This document shows positions 12,201 through 27,200 of a stretch of 64,000 bases of DNA, piece after piece (the stretch's first letter is position 1; each line of letters begins with the position of its first letter). The notes beneath the pieces are model-generated. The model ran no database searches. It was given only the letters and a program-made list of their open reading frames with translations, and had not been told where the DNA came from. The position numbers and the translations under genes were made by a program. Source of the stretch: Dastarcus helophoroides (lineage: Eukaryota > Arthropoda > Insecta > Coleoptera > Bothrideridae); the NCBI GenBank assembly GCA_028583605.1, contig CM053330.1:19803539-19867538 (forward strand), given 5' to 3'.

Positions 12201-15200
12201 AAAAAAATTTTTGTTTATAGCCAAAATTTCTAAAAGATGATTTTTGAGAAAAATGTCAAAATTTCGAAAAAAAGACGAATTTTAAGGAAAAAAATGAAAA
12301 TTTTTAAAAAAAAGTGGAAAAGAAAATAGAAATTTCGAGAAAAGGATCAAAATTTCGAAAAAGATAAATACAAATTTTGGAGAATAGGTCGCCTTTTCCA
12401 GAAATAGTAAATACTGAATTTTAAGATAAACATAAATATTTCGAGAAAAAGTCAAATTTTAAGCAAACTCTAAAAATTTATTAAAGTTCTGATTCTAGCA
12501 AGTAGAAAATTTTAAAAAGGATCCAATGGTAAAAAAAATAACCTTTCGAAAAAGACGAAACTTCGAGAAAAAACCTTGAAATTGAGAAAAGGAGGAAAAC
12601 TGCTTCAATCAGAGGAAGACAAGTGCCCCACCATGACAGAGAAACTACAATATGGAGAGAAATGTTAACATTTTCAAAAACAAGTTAAAATTTTCAAAAA
12701 TTATATTTAAAAAAATCGAAAATGTTGACACTTCCAAAGAAAATTTGCTAGGCCTTTTGTCTTTTTACAAAAATTCAGAAATTTGAAAAAAATGTTTTGA
12801 AAGTTTTTTCTTTTTTATTAAAGATTGACCAAATTTTGAGAAAAAAAAACAAATCTTGATGAAGAAGTTGAAATTTACAGAAATTCAGTTTAAAAAAGTG
12901 GAAATTTCCAGAAAAGATCGAATTTTGAAAAATGGAATGGAATTTTAAAGTAAGAATTCAAAATTTTAAAGAGGTCACAATAAGAGTAAAGTCGAATTTA
13001 AATAATAATTTTGAAATTTTAAAATAAAACACAAATGTTACAAAAAAAGTAGTATTTTGAAAAAAAAATGGTACCCATCTACTTGAATATAAATTTACGA
13101 TCGATTGCTTTAAACAAGGAGAGGCAACGTCCCACCCAGCGCCTAGTAAGACTCCAATCATTAAGTAAGTATCCATCGAACAATACTTTAAATATGGCGA
13201 AAATATGCATCATCATTGGATTTTAGATGAAATATGTAATAACCGGTAAAAATGGATTAAATATGCAATTGCAAATATGTAATTACAGATTGGCAAATGC
13301 ATATAATCTGGTCTCTACGTATTATGCATCATTGGAATCAGAAAAAAGGGTGTTCCATTTAAAAAAGCTGATGTTTGTTAAATATATCAAAACTGTGTTA
13401 TGCAATTGTTTTTTTAATGGCATTTAATAAAAATATTTTAAGATCTACACCAATTTGATCTCATATTTTTTTCGTCTCTTTAAAAATAAGCGAGAGAGGC
13501 TATGGGTCAATATATGATCAATAACCCTGTACATAAAATGGCTGAGTTTGAAAATTTTATCTTCATAAATAAAGAAAAAATAGGGAGTGTACCGTGCCCT
13601 TTTTACACCCGATTTAAAATGAGTTGACATTGTTAATGCTTTTTTAGTAGACGCAGTGAACAGCATGCTAAATAAATGCATATTTAGAAAACTATCCAAA
13701 ATGCCTCTAAGCTTAATCAACCTAATGATAAAACCTCTACACCAATGGTGAAATTGCCAGATTATCCGGAAATCCTAAGCAAAATTAATAGAGTATTAAT
13801 AATATAAGAGTAGCAGTAGTAGTAGAAGTAGCAATAGTAGTACTAGTACACTCAGTAATAGTTTACTCAATGATCTAGGTAATGCCAAAGATAAATTGGA
13901 TAAGCTTGAAAATTCAGGAACCCATGAAATCAATTGAACAATTGCAATTTATGATGTACGATAAACAAAGAAATTCATTAGAACAAGATTTAAAGAGCAT
14001 ATTGCTCATTTTAGATATAACAAAAAAGAAGAATCAAGTGTCCCTCAACAAACATACGATACATATGGGACACAAAAATGATGCTAAAAATTCCTAAGAT
14101 CTGTTATCACTGAGAAATGGATGCATACGAAACTGTTTTCATCAACAGGACATCGCATGCCCATGCTATGCCGACAAGGGATCATTGGCATCCAGTTTAC
14201 TGAAGTTTATTGGTGGCAGGTCAAATTTGTAAATACCAGATGCAAAATTTAGAAAACAGGAGAGAAAGCAAAATACGGCCAGTACTGACTCAAGTATTAA
14301 CTCAGAAAAGCTCTAGTCCCAAATTTTTCTAATTAATCATGATTAGCAATGTGATGGACAATGCCAGTTCTGTTGGAAAATTACCTATGGTGTAAATATT
14401 TACTATTTAATGGAGAAGTTTCATGATGTTGTTAATACTATGTTTAATGTAATGAGATTAAAATATAGATCAAAGCTAATAAATCACTAAAAAAAATTTT
14501 AAAATCCGTTAAAAAGAGATTGCGAAATAAATTATTGAAATTTACATATTTTAGCGCGACCGTCTGTGTGTGTGACGTCATTTGACCCGTCCAAGATCGT
14601 CGCATCACAAATCACTGAGCTAGAAGAAAAGCTCGTGGATTTTTCTAACTTTTGGATACGTTTTAGAGAACCGAAATCTAAGAGACACGTATTTTTTTAT
14701 CGACTTATAAACGATTTTAAGGGTAGTTCTACCCTTGTAGATTAGGTCGAATGACGTCACACTCGTATTCTTACAAGAGCAACTTCAAAGGTCCATAACT
14801 TTTTCATTTCTAGCGATATTTTAATGATTTTAGACATTTGTATCATTTTACTTAAATATTTATAATTAATCAATAAGAAAAAAATGGACACTTCTCCATT
14901 GCCACTTGAACGCCTTTAACAGTTCATCCGGTATAAAATTGAGTGCATTAGATAATGCCTCTCTCCTGTCCTCCAATGAGGAGAAAAATTGCTCATCGGT
15001 GGTCTTAAATGGTGTCTGGCTAACTGTTTAAGCAAACATCCAAGTCGAAGAGTTGTAAATTAAGATTATTATGGATTTGAAAATACGACATTTTAGTCTA
15101 AAAATATGGATACAAAGTAAAAAAAAAAACTCAAGATGTTTACAGATGTGGGTAAATCAATAACGACACTACAGGCAAACATGACATGCAATAGCAAAAA

Positions 15201-18200
15201 GCACACTGCTACTTACGTTATACTTCAAAATCACCAATAGTAAATTTATTTTTGAGCGTGTTGGTAGCAGTGAGGCAGGGTCCATCGGGACTTGTTAATT
15301 GCTCCTAGCCAATTAGAAACGTAATGTTATTAGCACTACGCATTATGCGCAAAAATACTTATTTATACATGATCTAAATAACATAAGAACATCGATAACA
15401 TGTGTACAAATCTTGAAAACGTCTTTATAAAAATTATAGTCTGTACATGGTGACTAAAAAAAATCATTCAAAAAAGGAACGATAACTATATTTTTGGTAA
15501 TGTATGATAATTGTATATTTTATTAATTACTTTTGTTAAGTTGCACCTAATTCAGCCATATTTTCCAGTGCTATCAAGGGAATAAATGCGACCCACGATT
15601 TCTAGATACATTTTAGTCGTTTTATCTTCCAATCATCATGAAAATACTTTGAGGTCATCATAGAAAAAAATTAGAACCTGTACTAAACGGCTGAAGATGG
15701 ATGAAGAGAGGAGATTAATTCTAAGGTATCATAATCTCTCCATAGAATAAAAATATGCTTTCCTAATCATCAGGAAAACACATTTGACTTGCCAAAAAAA
15801 AATTTGTAACCCTTATGTAAAACCAGATGAGTGTAAGATGAATGAAAGGACTCAGAAATTTATGACCCTAGTTAGTTTTTGGTCATCACAATCCTTAAGT
15901 AACAGCCTGTGCGCTCCTGGTAGTCAGTAAAACTTTTCATCCTTGCCTTAAGAAGAAAATTGTAACCTTTATATGATACCAAAAGCCTCAAGGTAAATGA
16001 AAGTGCTTTAAAAAAGTGCAATCCTTGAAAAATAGCCTCTCCGTTTTTCATGTCATAAATATATGCATTACTGAATACGTCAAGATTCTTATTAGTGGGC
16101 TAGAATATTTATGTTACCAAAGATACTGAAGGATCGTTTGGGACTTTAAAATTAAGATTTCTTACAATTTTAAGGGTACCTGTGCAATTTTGATGACGGC
16201 CGAATAGAAAGGAATGAACTAGTCTAGCAAAAAAGAAAACAGCTAATGTTACACTTTTCTGTGGACCTAAATCATTATTTGGCCTTATCGTAAACCATGT
16301 TTCAACGGAATTTCACAGATGGGAAAAAGGATAAATTATATCCATTGGAAAAATAGTTTCGGTCAAAGACATTGAAGTTAAGAAAGGGAAAAAGTTCTTT
16401 GATTTAATATCATGCTACTCATCATTGGTTTGTAACGGTCATTGCCCTTTTAGGTCTTACTTCAGAAAAATGGTAAAACTTGGAAATGGACTTTGTTGAT
16501 TCTTCGTCTTCTCAAATGAAGCTCCGTCCCTCACTTATTTAAGGTAGCATTAAAAATGTTTGGAAGGATAAGAATATCACTCCTGAAAAGATCGACAAGT
16601 TTGCTTTAAGGATCAACCTCTCCTATCTATCAAAAATATTGACGAAATTGACATATTCTGGTCCAGATTATTTACAAAGGATCTATTGACTTCGGTAAAA
16701 ATGACGGCCAAATCACCTCTCATGAATCTATTATTTAGAATAATTATTATTTCCAGTAAGGTATAAGTGTGATCCGTCGAAAACGTACCGTAGATCACAA
16801 CTGTGAGGAAAATATCTTGCCGAAAAAATGCTGAAACAAGTCGATTTTGTTTGTGAAGGGAAAATAATTGCACATCACCACCGTGGTTTGCTATATTATC
16901 GAAAAATGCCAAGAGAAAATAAGATTTTTTGTCATATACATGATTATATTATCTCGGGTAATTTTGCACCAAATCAAGTATAATATAGCCTTTTGAATAG
17001 AGAAGAGCTTTCTCTAAACAATGACACTATTTGCTACATTGTTAGATTACGATTAATTCCAAAATTACTCACCGAAGAACAACTGTCAGTCTTTGTGTAC
17101 GTATGTTATCACGCTACAGATCGCAATTCTTAACCGATTTTTACCATTCTTGTTTTTATCGATTCGGAATTTATCAGAATATAACCCTACTAATTTTGGA
17201 AAATGATAGTTAAATAATTTAAATTTTATTAAAGGAAAATTAAATTTATTATTCAAAAATTAATGTTAGGAATCTCAGATTCTTATAATTTTATACATAT
17301 TGCAGTTGAATCTCCTCTTCAGTACATCGTAACAGAGTAACACGTAATTCGCATTCGTTTTTGAAAAAAAATAACTTAACGAAAAGTGTTTTTGTTTTCA
17401 TTTTATAGAAATTGTTTTGTACTTTTTATTCAAGTAATCTGTGCATATCAATGATGGAAAAATTATGCCTAACATGTCAAATCTGACAGGTCAAATTTAT
17501 TTCTTTTAAAACTATAATTCCATTTAATAATGTAAGGTGGTAGCTGAAACTCTAGAAAATACACATTATTCCGTTAATAGAAGATACCGAAATGAAATGT
17601 ACTCCAAGTCATTGAAATACAAACTGCACAAATTGCATCGAACAATTTTGTCTTTAAATGCCTATAGTAAGTTCACTTGACAAGGTACTAACTGGTTGCC
17701 GGTCATTATAAGAAACGCAATACGATGCTGACTATTTTTTGTGAAAAGCTTGTGGCATAAGAAATGTTTGATGTTAGGAATAGTTTTGATAGTAAAGTAG
17801 ATCTAAATATTGAGCTTAAGCCCGAACATTCTGCCTTTTTATGAAAGATTATATAAAACCAATGTCCGTGGAGTACACTCTTAGTTTTACCAACGATTAT
17901 TACCTAAGTAAAAATCATAACACAAATTTCACCTTCTTATGCGAAGGTGTCATCTTCCAATATTTTTCAGTTGGGAATAGAAGTCCGGTGATATGTCAAT
18001 GAAATGGGTTTTTAATTCTCTATCACTGGTGTTTTGTTTTTAAAATTTGGTTAAATACGTTTAGAAGTTACAAAGTCTTGAATTTTCATTAATACATTTC
18101 TCAAGGAATGGACAAATTAAGTCGATTTTATTTAAAGTTGGGAAATTGTTTGTATTTTTTGTCGCTTCTGCAAATATACGTTTCTACAGATTATTTCGGT

Positions 18201-21200
18201 TTCTATCTGTGTTAGTAAAAAATATTATTTTGGATTTTTCGAATGTAATGAAACTTTTTAATCGATTGATCTAATTTCAAAAGAGGAGTGCCAGTTTAGA
18301 GAGAATCAAAAATCGTTTTCAATGATGAACAACATTCTCATTTGAAATAATTTTGTCGCATGACACTCGTGCTTATGGTGGTAAAATTTGGGCTATGATT
18401 TTAATGTTAAAATAGACGTATTTGAACATTTCTTCAATAAGACTTCCTCCTGGAAATTATGCCCTATGGTATGTTTTCGATGGGTCACAATGCATGTGAA
18501 ATAATATTTTGCAATATGTGATTTAAAAAGAAAAAAGTTCTAAATCTACATCAGTATAAAATTATGGCAGTTTACATCTAAATTATAAATTGTTGAATAG
18601 AATATTATTGGGTTTACGAACTTTTCGTTATAGTTATAAACGAATTATGAGTGAATATTTTATATTAATCATTGAGGTTAATATTATTATCTCAATGATA
18701 TTAATAATGTTTATAAGCTTTAACCTAACCTAACCGCCCTTTTTCTTTCTCATCGTTTTTTACATATCGATCTATCCATTAATTTATCTACGTATCTATC
18801 TTTATGATCTAGTCATATTTCCAATGTTATACACTGTAAGTAGAATAAAGCTAGTTTTAGCGTGCATAACATTCGATATGTGCGTTAACAAACATAATTT
18901 AAATCTGGATTCAGTAATTAGTATAACAGTATTTTCACAAAGATGAGGATTTAAGTGAAAGGCTTCAAGGAAGCTTTGTAAAATAATACTTACGTCGACA
19001 TCTGTAATCATCTCTTTGGTTGATACAGTAGTGTCAATTCTTCGAATAGAACCTTCATGAATATTAATATCCATTTTTAAACATTGATATCTTCTCAAAA
19101 GGAATACGATCGGTATTGGAAGAATTCCTGCTAATATCATTGATATTGCTATTCCGAGAACCCATCCAGGGTAGGGTAATTTTTCAATATTGCCCTATAT
19201 AATTAAAACATTGAATTATTACAATAAAGTAAGTCGTTAGCTACCTACTATTGCGGCATTCCAAGCTTCATACTCAGGCCTATTAATGGCCATGGATACT
19301 ATAGAGGAGAAAAGTATGACCACCATGATGCCTGGTGCCAAAAATCGCCATGTAACTTGCCAATAGAGTCCAGGCTTTACCCCAGTCATTTCGTAAATAT
19401 CTTTTGTAAATTTTTCATGTCCGTATATAAATATAACTGAAATCATTTCCATCAGCGCTACCACCACTAGACCAATGGTTCCGGCGAATGAGTCGAACAT
19501 TTTTAACCAGTATTCTCCTGCGCCAGTAGTGAAAATTAACCCGACAATGAAGCAGATAATACACACAACAGCTGAAATGCATATAGTAACAATTACTAGA
19601 AGAAAATAGAGCATTCACACAATTCAATCAGGTTACTCAAAATCTCAAAACTCTAGATTAGTTTTCTCAAAAATTTAGCAATTTGCAGGTAAGTTTCTTT
19701 TACGAATTGAAAATATTTGGAGAATTAGGTGAGTTTATTCGATAGTTTTAGGTACTATATGAGTTTTCTTGGAAGTACAGAAAATTTCTTTTCATGGAAG
19801 AGGGGAGAACCTTAAACCTTAACCTTAAATTAATTCTTGAGAATTAGGAGTTATGAGGTAGTTTCGTGGTTATGCTAAAACCTTTCTGGTGCTTTACAAT
19901 GACATCTTAGGAGTCTAATAGTATCAAATTTAGCCTTAGTCTAATCATGGGCGAAGCTACGTGGGGGTTAGGGGGGCTTAACCTCCCCAAGAAAGAAATT
20001 AGGTTCTATAAGAATTTGACCGGTATTTTTTGTGGATAACAAATTTCGGGTAATCCAGAGAAATAGAAAAAGGTAAAGACCTTTTTTTAGGTCAATAGAA
20101 AATTAAACCAATAACTAATCGAACTATTGTATCGTTTATTGCCCTCAAAAATATAGCCTCTAAGGAATCTTCTTATATTTAAGGGCATAAGCTGATATTA
20201 TGTTGATTCGTAAATTAAAAGGGAGATTTAATCTTCCAGATTGGATAACCTAACTTCTCCTATACATCTAATTTTGCGGCGAGTCGTTTGGCATTATTTA
20301 TATTTTTTCAACATATTCATCAGTTTTAATGTCTATCAAAAATTTTTTAAAACTGCTTAAAATATTTTTTGAATTTTGGTAGATACTAACTGAACAGCCC
20401 CTTATCTACAAAAAAAATATTTGCTCTACTTGCATTATTGACGTCTGAGCCAACATGTTCTTGAGTATCCTTAACAAAAAAAAATGGTACTCCATTTCCT
20501 TTTTTCAAATTAATCACCAATTTCATATACAACCTTCATTTTTTTAGTAAGAATGCTTCCTTTACGTTTTTTGGTCTGACGAAAAGTTTTCCATTAAAAA
20601 AATTATTTACTTTAAAAACCATAAGTTTACTGACTTCATATTATGGGTTGTTTAATTATTAAAGGTAGCTACTTCCAATAAACATGTAAATCAACTTATC
20701 TAACATAAATTTTCATAAAGAACCCACAATGACTACAATTCCGTTAAAATAAGACATTAAATTTGTAGCAAACAAAATCAAGAGCCCATCGAACCATCGA
20801 AATGTAAAGAAATGCATTTTATTTTTCTAAAAGTTTAAAAAGTTGAGGAGGAATTTTTACTAAGGAATAAAATGTCTGAATGAAAACCGTATTTATTTTG
20901 AAAAAAAAAATCAGTTGCCTGATTTTCATTTTATTTTCTTGACTAAAAATGTTCAAGGACATGTTATTCGATAACCATTAGCAATACACAAAAAAATTAA
21001 GGGGGTATTTTTATCAAAAAATGAAAGATTGTTTAGCCGTTGTTATGCTAACAAGCTCCATGGATGACAGACTCCTAGAATATTCCGTTTAATTCGAATT
21101 CTCGTCCAAAGCTTCAATTAGAGGTGTGTTCATTGGATCAAGCTGCTCGTTCATAAGTGTGAATTGGTATTTGTGAATTTCTATGACTTCAAAGAAATTA

Positions 21201-24200
21201 AGTTTTTTGGTATTATTGCAAATATGTAAAACTTCTACTGTGTATGGTCTAACGGTATGCCTGAATTGCTATTTACATGTGTTCATCTTCATTGTTAAGA
21301 ACATTTTGTACATGAGAAATGTTTTATTTCTCTCGAATGCAATGAAGATATGGTATCTCAGCTGTTACATTATCTAGCGATACCTTGCACATTGATAAGG
21401 TGATACAAATAATTACATTATTGGCCGGTATATATTTGTATATATATTTAGAAAATATGTAAGAGCAAAACAAATTTTTCTCATGTTATTTCTATAAAAA
21501 ACTTCCATAACAAGGCGGACAATATTAGAGTTGAAACAGGAAAATCAAATTTTCAGGATTTTGTTTATGAATTTGAAAGCCTTTAAGCCTTTGAAAGCAT
21601 AAGAACTTAAAAATAACCTTGTTAAGAACCACCCTGATGCACACATTGAGACCATAATTATTGACAACATAAGTGTCAGTATCCTTAAAAATTTGTTCCA
21701 TTTAATTTTAATATGAAAGTCATTACTTACTTAAATGGTAAAACTTCATTACAGAAATCAAATTTTAGCTGAATATTTTAGCAAATAATTTTAGTAAAAT
21801 TTGATATTCCGTTTTGTGTATTCGTCCAACAAACATTAATTACACCCAATTTAAATTAATATTTGAAACAAAAAAATGTATATAATTTTTAGATTATACC
21901 TATAATCCATACATAAATAAACGCCTCGGTATCGAAAAATAGATATTATTATGGTTATTATCATTTAAGTTCTATGCCTCAAATCATATTCTACCGGACC
22001 AATTACTTTTAAAATATATGGTAATTGAAACTTACCAGTAATGTACTGCTTCCTTATACGTTTAAATATTTCAATGTCGAAAACTGTACAAAGCATCCCT
22101 TCCAAAATGCCTATTTGTGAACCGATTCCGAGTGATAATAGCATCATAAAAAATATGACAGCCCAAAAGGGCGCTCCTGGTAATTCAACTATGGCTTGAG
22201 TAAATACGATAAAAGCCAACCCTGTACCTTCCGCAGCCTAAAATAGTATAATTATTATCAAAATTTTAGATATTAACATATTTAAAAATACAGTACTGCA
22301 ATGAATACATGCCAAATGCCTTACCGTAGCCAACTCAGTTTCCAGTGAACAGTTTCGAAGTTCAAAGGCTGTATTATTATTATTACGGGCGTATTGGGTT
22401 AAAGCAGATTGATAATTTGATTCTGGGATTTGGGCCACCTCAGTTATATTTTTAAATATATGGTTACTTAGTAGTATGTGTTTATTGCTGAAAATAAGAA
22501 CAATATAACAAATAATTGACATTTCCAACCCTTACTTAATAGTTATGAACAGTATAACAAACAATAATATTTTATTTAAGTGATGTTTAATGTTTAAATG
22601 TTTAAAAAATATTTCGTATAATCCCATGCTGGTTTTTTGATGTAACTAAGGATTCAGTTATGTAATTCTATTTCCTAATTGTAACGTCCGATTCCTTCTG
22701 CTAATTTACGTACGTTTAAAATTCGAAAAAAAAATCTGCTTCTGTACCTGCCAAATATCAGTACATATATTATTTTACGTGGAACGTATCATCACAGAAA
22801 TCTTTTACTAAAATATATGTGCCAATCTCAACAAAAGATGTCTTTTGTGTTTAGTATCTCCAAATAAAGTATAAGAGATTGGGCCTGATAATCATGTAGA
22901 ATAGGTTTAATTAAGGAACCTAGGATGACAATTTCCTATATACTCCTACTAGGACTTCTGCCAATCTGACCAGTCACCTTCTCGTACAATATAACATCCC
23001 ATCTTTGATAACCAACATATATGTCGGGAAAAAGGTTTATTTTTTCTGCGAAGAAATCCTGGATTTGATGTTGTTCCAAATTCCAGTAAGTAAATGCCCG
23101 AATGGCTTAAATTAAAGGCCATTTATATTGAATCAGCAAGTGATCGTTCATATTTTTGAGTAATACATATACGAAGTAAGAGACAAACATTTTGAAAATT
23201 GAGATGTCGCGGACAAACCAGTTGTAGTACCACAACCTGCCACTACACAGTGTTTGCTTCAGCTGTATTGAGGCAGTGTATATTGTACAAGTGGCGTTCG
23301 AAGGATATAAGTGCATTAATAAAATTCTACGATGGTTTCGCTTTTCAGTAATGTCGGCGATTATATCGGTAGTTTATTTGGCGTTATATTCTAACCATCT
23401 CCACAGATCACGGACTCCCACGTATACCATCTAATTCGAATTCTCATCCAAAGCTTCCAGAAAGCATTTCAAGCTTGGCTGAAGCAATAGGCCAAATGTG
23501 TAATAACGACACTTGAAGGCGTTGGTGAAGTAATTAAAATGTATCTTATTAGTTTTTTTATAAAATATTCCATAGATTTTTGACTCGTACATATTATTAT
23601 AGGGACAATAATCAAATTCAAAATAATGCGGTACTCAGAAAACTCCTTGAAATAGTCTCATTTTAAATGACACCATCCTTCTTGAAGGCATCAATATTTT
23701 TAGCATCGATAGTTATCTCATTTCTTCCTCTCACTTTCCTTAAACCTGAGTTTCTTTCGTGTTTTTGTCGCAAGCCAATTGTCCCAGATGAACATTCCAA
23801 TAGTATACCCTAAGGCTTAACGTTTTGAAACATTTTTGTAGTAAATGGAACCGCTAAGAATATCAGAAATTGAAATGGTTCTTTAAGCAAGAGGTTGACA
23901 ACTTACTTAATCTTTCAAGAAATAGGATTAATAACAAAAACCTTAACAATTAATGTGAGCAATTAATAATTTCAATAACTTTTTTATTAAAAGCTTCAAT
24001 ACTTTCCTAAATATAGATTCAGCATAAATGATACTTACTCAAGAATACATTTATCGACATTACTAACGGCCTTAAATCCAAGAATTGCGAAAATAACCAC
24101 ACTAGCGTAAATTGCCGTAATTGCATTACATACAGACACCAATAAGACGTCTCGAACGCAGTTGTTTTTTGGAGTGTTATACGATCCGAAGGCAATTAAT

Positions 24201-27200
24201 GAACCGAAAGCTAATCCAAAGGAATAAAATACTTGAGTAGCAGCGTCCAACCAAACTTTTGGATCGAGCAATTTCTCCACCTGCAAATACAATAAATGCA
24301 ATAAACAGAAACTGTACAAAAGTTGCTACTATTTATTACAGTATTTAGGGGAAAATGGAGTTAACACGAATACTAGGTAATCCCGAACACAATGATTGTA
24401 CTATGTTAGAAATTTGGAACATATTTTTGTTCATCTCCATCTTAAAAATCTTTTCACTTCTTATACTATATCATCAAAGGAATGAAGCACTGAAGTCATA
24501 ATTCAGGATACAACTTTTATAAGGGTTTTGTTGTTTACGATGTAATTTTTTTATAGATTAAACTCAATATAGCTTGGTGTTTAAGAGTAGTTCTAATAAG
24601 TAATTTGCGGATATAAATATTAACTATTGAAACATCGCATTACCAATGAGAGTAGTAGCATAATAAAATCTGTCCTGCAATAAAAAAAAAAATATTTTAA
24701 TTTTCCACTTTAAAGGGTAAAGGCGACCGAACTGGGTTGGGGCCATTTGGAACTCTCGGCATTACACAGTGGTAAGGCAAAAAATTTTAAAGAATCCCCA
24801 AATTGTACAAAATTTTCATAATAATGTAAGTAATAAAAAGAAAAAGTGCAAAAATACAGTAATACAAATTGTTGTAGATTTTGTGATGAAAATTGCAAAA
24901 GCCCCTCATTTAAAAATTGGATCGTGTTAATTATGTAAAAAATGGGCATATAAGGAATGTTCAGGTGATCAATCACCATCGAAAATGTATCTACATATAT
25001 AATTTTTGTCGTAATTAAAGGCTGACAACTGATAATTAGACTAGCTCGCTATTACCTCCCTAACCTCGGGTAATCTCAAGCAAGTAGTGTTTTCTTTTTG
25101 CGAAATAATTATAAAAAATATTTAATAAAGATGGTTTTAAAGTAAAATAGTTGAACATCCTAGATAAGTAATGAAAAAAGACTTACTGCAAAATTCCTTC
25201 GCTATGTTTGAAACCTCCCTTAGGTGTTTGTAATTTCCCTCATTTTCTTCTAAGACCCCCAAGATAAAAACTTATAGTACGTTTATGGCAGTTTACAAGA
25301 AATCTCTAGTGTGTGTTGGGAATTCGACCCCGGTTTTTATTTCTAATCCTAGGATTTTGGTATTATATTTAGCCAATCCCGTGATCCCTGGACTATTTCA
25401 GTATTGTGGGTTGCAAATAAAAGATAAAAATTTACAACAATCAAAATCAAAATGTAGACAAATATCAAGATATTTTACGGTGTACACGCAGCTAATCTAA
25501 TCACTCTAACTAATCAGAAATAAAGAATCAGATTAAGGGACTTAAAATCACTTTATGTTAAAGTTATAGGTACTTCTTCAAGAATCAATGAGAGTTCTTT
25601 AAATTTACATGAACTTAAAAATCTTTTATGAAACAAACTATGAAAATAGTCTGAAAATTAACAAAAATCTTTCGTTAAATTCACTAAATAGATGAGTTTC
25701 ATGTAACATAACACTCTAGGATGTAGCTAGTAAAGCAAAAAGCATTAATTAGGCTCTATTTTCTCTTAAATATGAAGAAATCTGATAGAAATATCCTAAT
25801 TTAAATTTCGAAACCATGATCTGAGAAATAACAACGCGTTGAGTGTCTCATCAGCAAACCTTTTGGTTCAAAATTTTATTTCAAATTGGCATAGTAATTC
25901 CGCTAAGTTAATTAGTGCTGCTTATTTGAAATAAAATTTCTTGTATTTTATATTAAAATGATAGCCAAGTAATTTTGTTGAGAGTACTGACACTGAGTAT
26001 TTCGTTAAGTGAAGTCTATTTTACAATTTTTTGGAGTGATTTTAATCCCGGAAAAGCTGGGATCAGAAAAATTTAATCCGGAGAATTTCAGGACTAAAAA
26101 GCAGTCGGGATCCCGAGATCACATCCTCTAAGTGTGTGTCCCAAGCCCCCAAGCCCAAGCAATCGAAATAAATATAATAATGATGTAATAAAAGTAACGA
26201 AAATAAGAACACATTAAAAAAATTTTGCTTCTATAAGGAATCAAATAATAGATTATTGCTTTGTAACACCTTGTCAGCATCACAATAAAATAAATTCGCA
26301 AATGGGACCGACTTAAATATTGTGTCTAAAGTTCGCTATATGTATAGGCCATTGAAATTAGGATTTTTTGATGAAATAATTCGGAGAAAGATGTAAATCG
26401 TTTTAATGTCTTTATTTGGTGTTCAGTATCAGTAATCTGAATTCGCACGATCTCAGGAATTGATCTCATCTTTCCAGCTCAACAAAACCTCGAAATTTTT
26501 GCATTTTTTTCCATTTTCCAGTAATAACTCTTAAACGGAGCTTCTAATGGAAAATATAGTTATTACAAGAATTATAGAGCATTAAATTTTAGTTAAAATG
26601 GATACGTAACTTGAAATTTGGTGCAGTGGTATAGCAGCAATTGAAAGCCAAAAAAGGGCAATTTTTTGCCTCTTGAATAAAATTTGTGCAAAATCACTGT
26701 ACATATATACATGTGTACGTAGGATTCAAACTGCTATTCTAACTTTAAAAAACTTGTAGAATAAAAGTTGTAAAGCATAAAATTTTGCGACTAGGGACTA
26801 TCAAAATATTTAAATTGGGGTAATTTTACGTATACATATGCACATAATTCCAAAATGGCTGACTGTCAACAGAAGCGAAAACTTAAAATTACGATATAAC
26901 AGTTTTTTTTAATTTTTCAATTTTAATATCAAAAATAAAAATTTCATAATTTGTAAATTAAAATAATCATTTCTAGTTTTTATATTTTTCATATTTTTAT
27001 ACGATCTGCTCTTTGATCTTGTCTATTTTGAGTAAGTGCATATTAAAAAACTGTCACACTATCTCAATTTTATATTTGCAGAGCAAGTTTCAATATATTT
27101 TAAAAAAATATGTTTTCAATGTACTAGTTTTTCGTGATTATGTAAATACTTAAATTTGAATTATCTCAATACTGCCAATAATGAGTTACTACAGTTTTCA

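Noticed and set aside
16613..16912. 99-codon minus-strand ORF
   Set aside because: No recognisable motif, overlaps the start of a dispersed repeat, and has no splice or promoter context.
18720..18736. CTAACCTAACC as a telomeric repeat
   Set aside because: Only two units; insect telomere arrays need many TTAGG copies.
19415..19627. 70-codon minus-strand ORF overlapping exon 8
   Set aside because: Out-of-frame shadow of the transporter exon.
26105..26116. Perfect 12-bp palindrome TCGGGATCCCGA as a binding site
   Set aside because: Short, inside an intron repeat-like stretch, with no gene start nearby; expected occasionally by chance.
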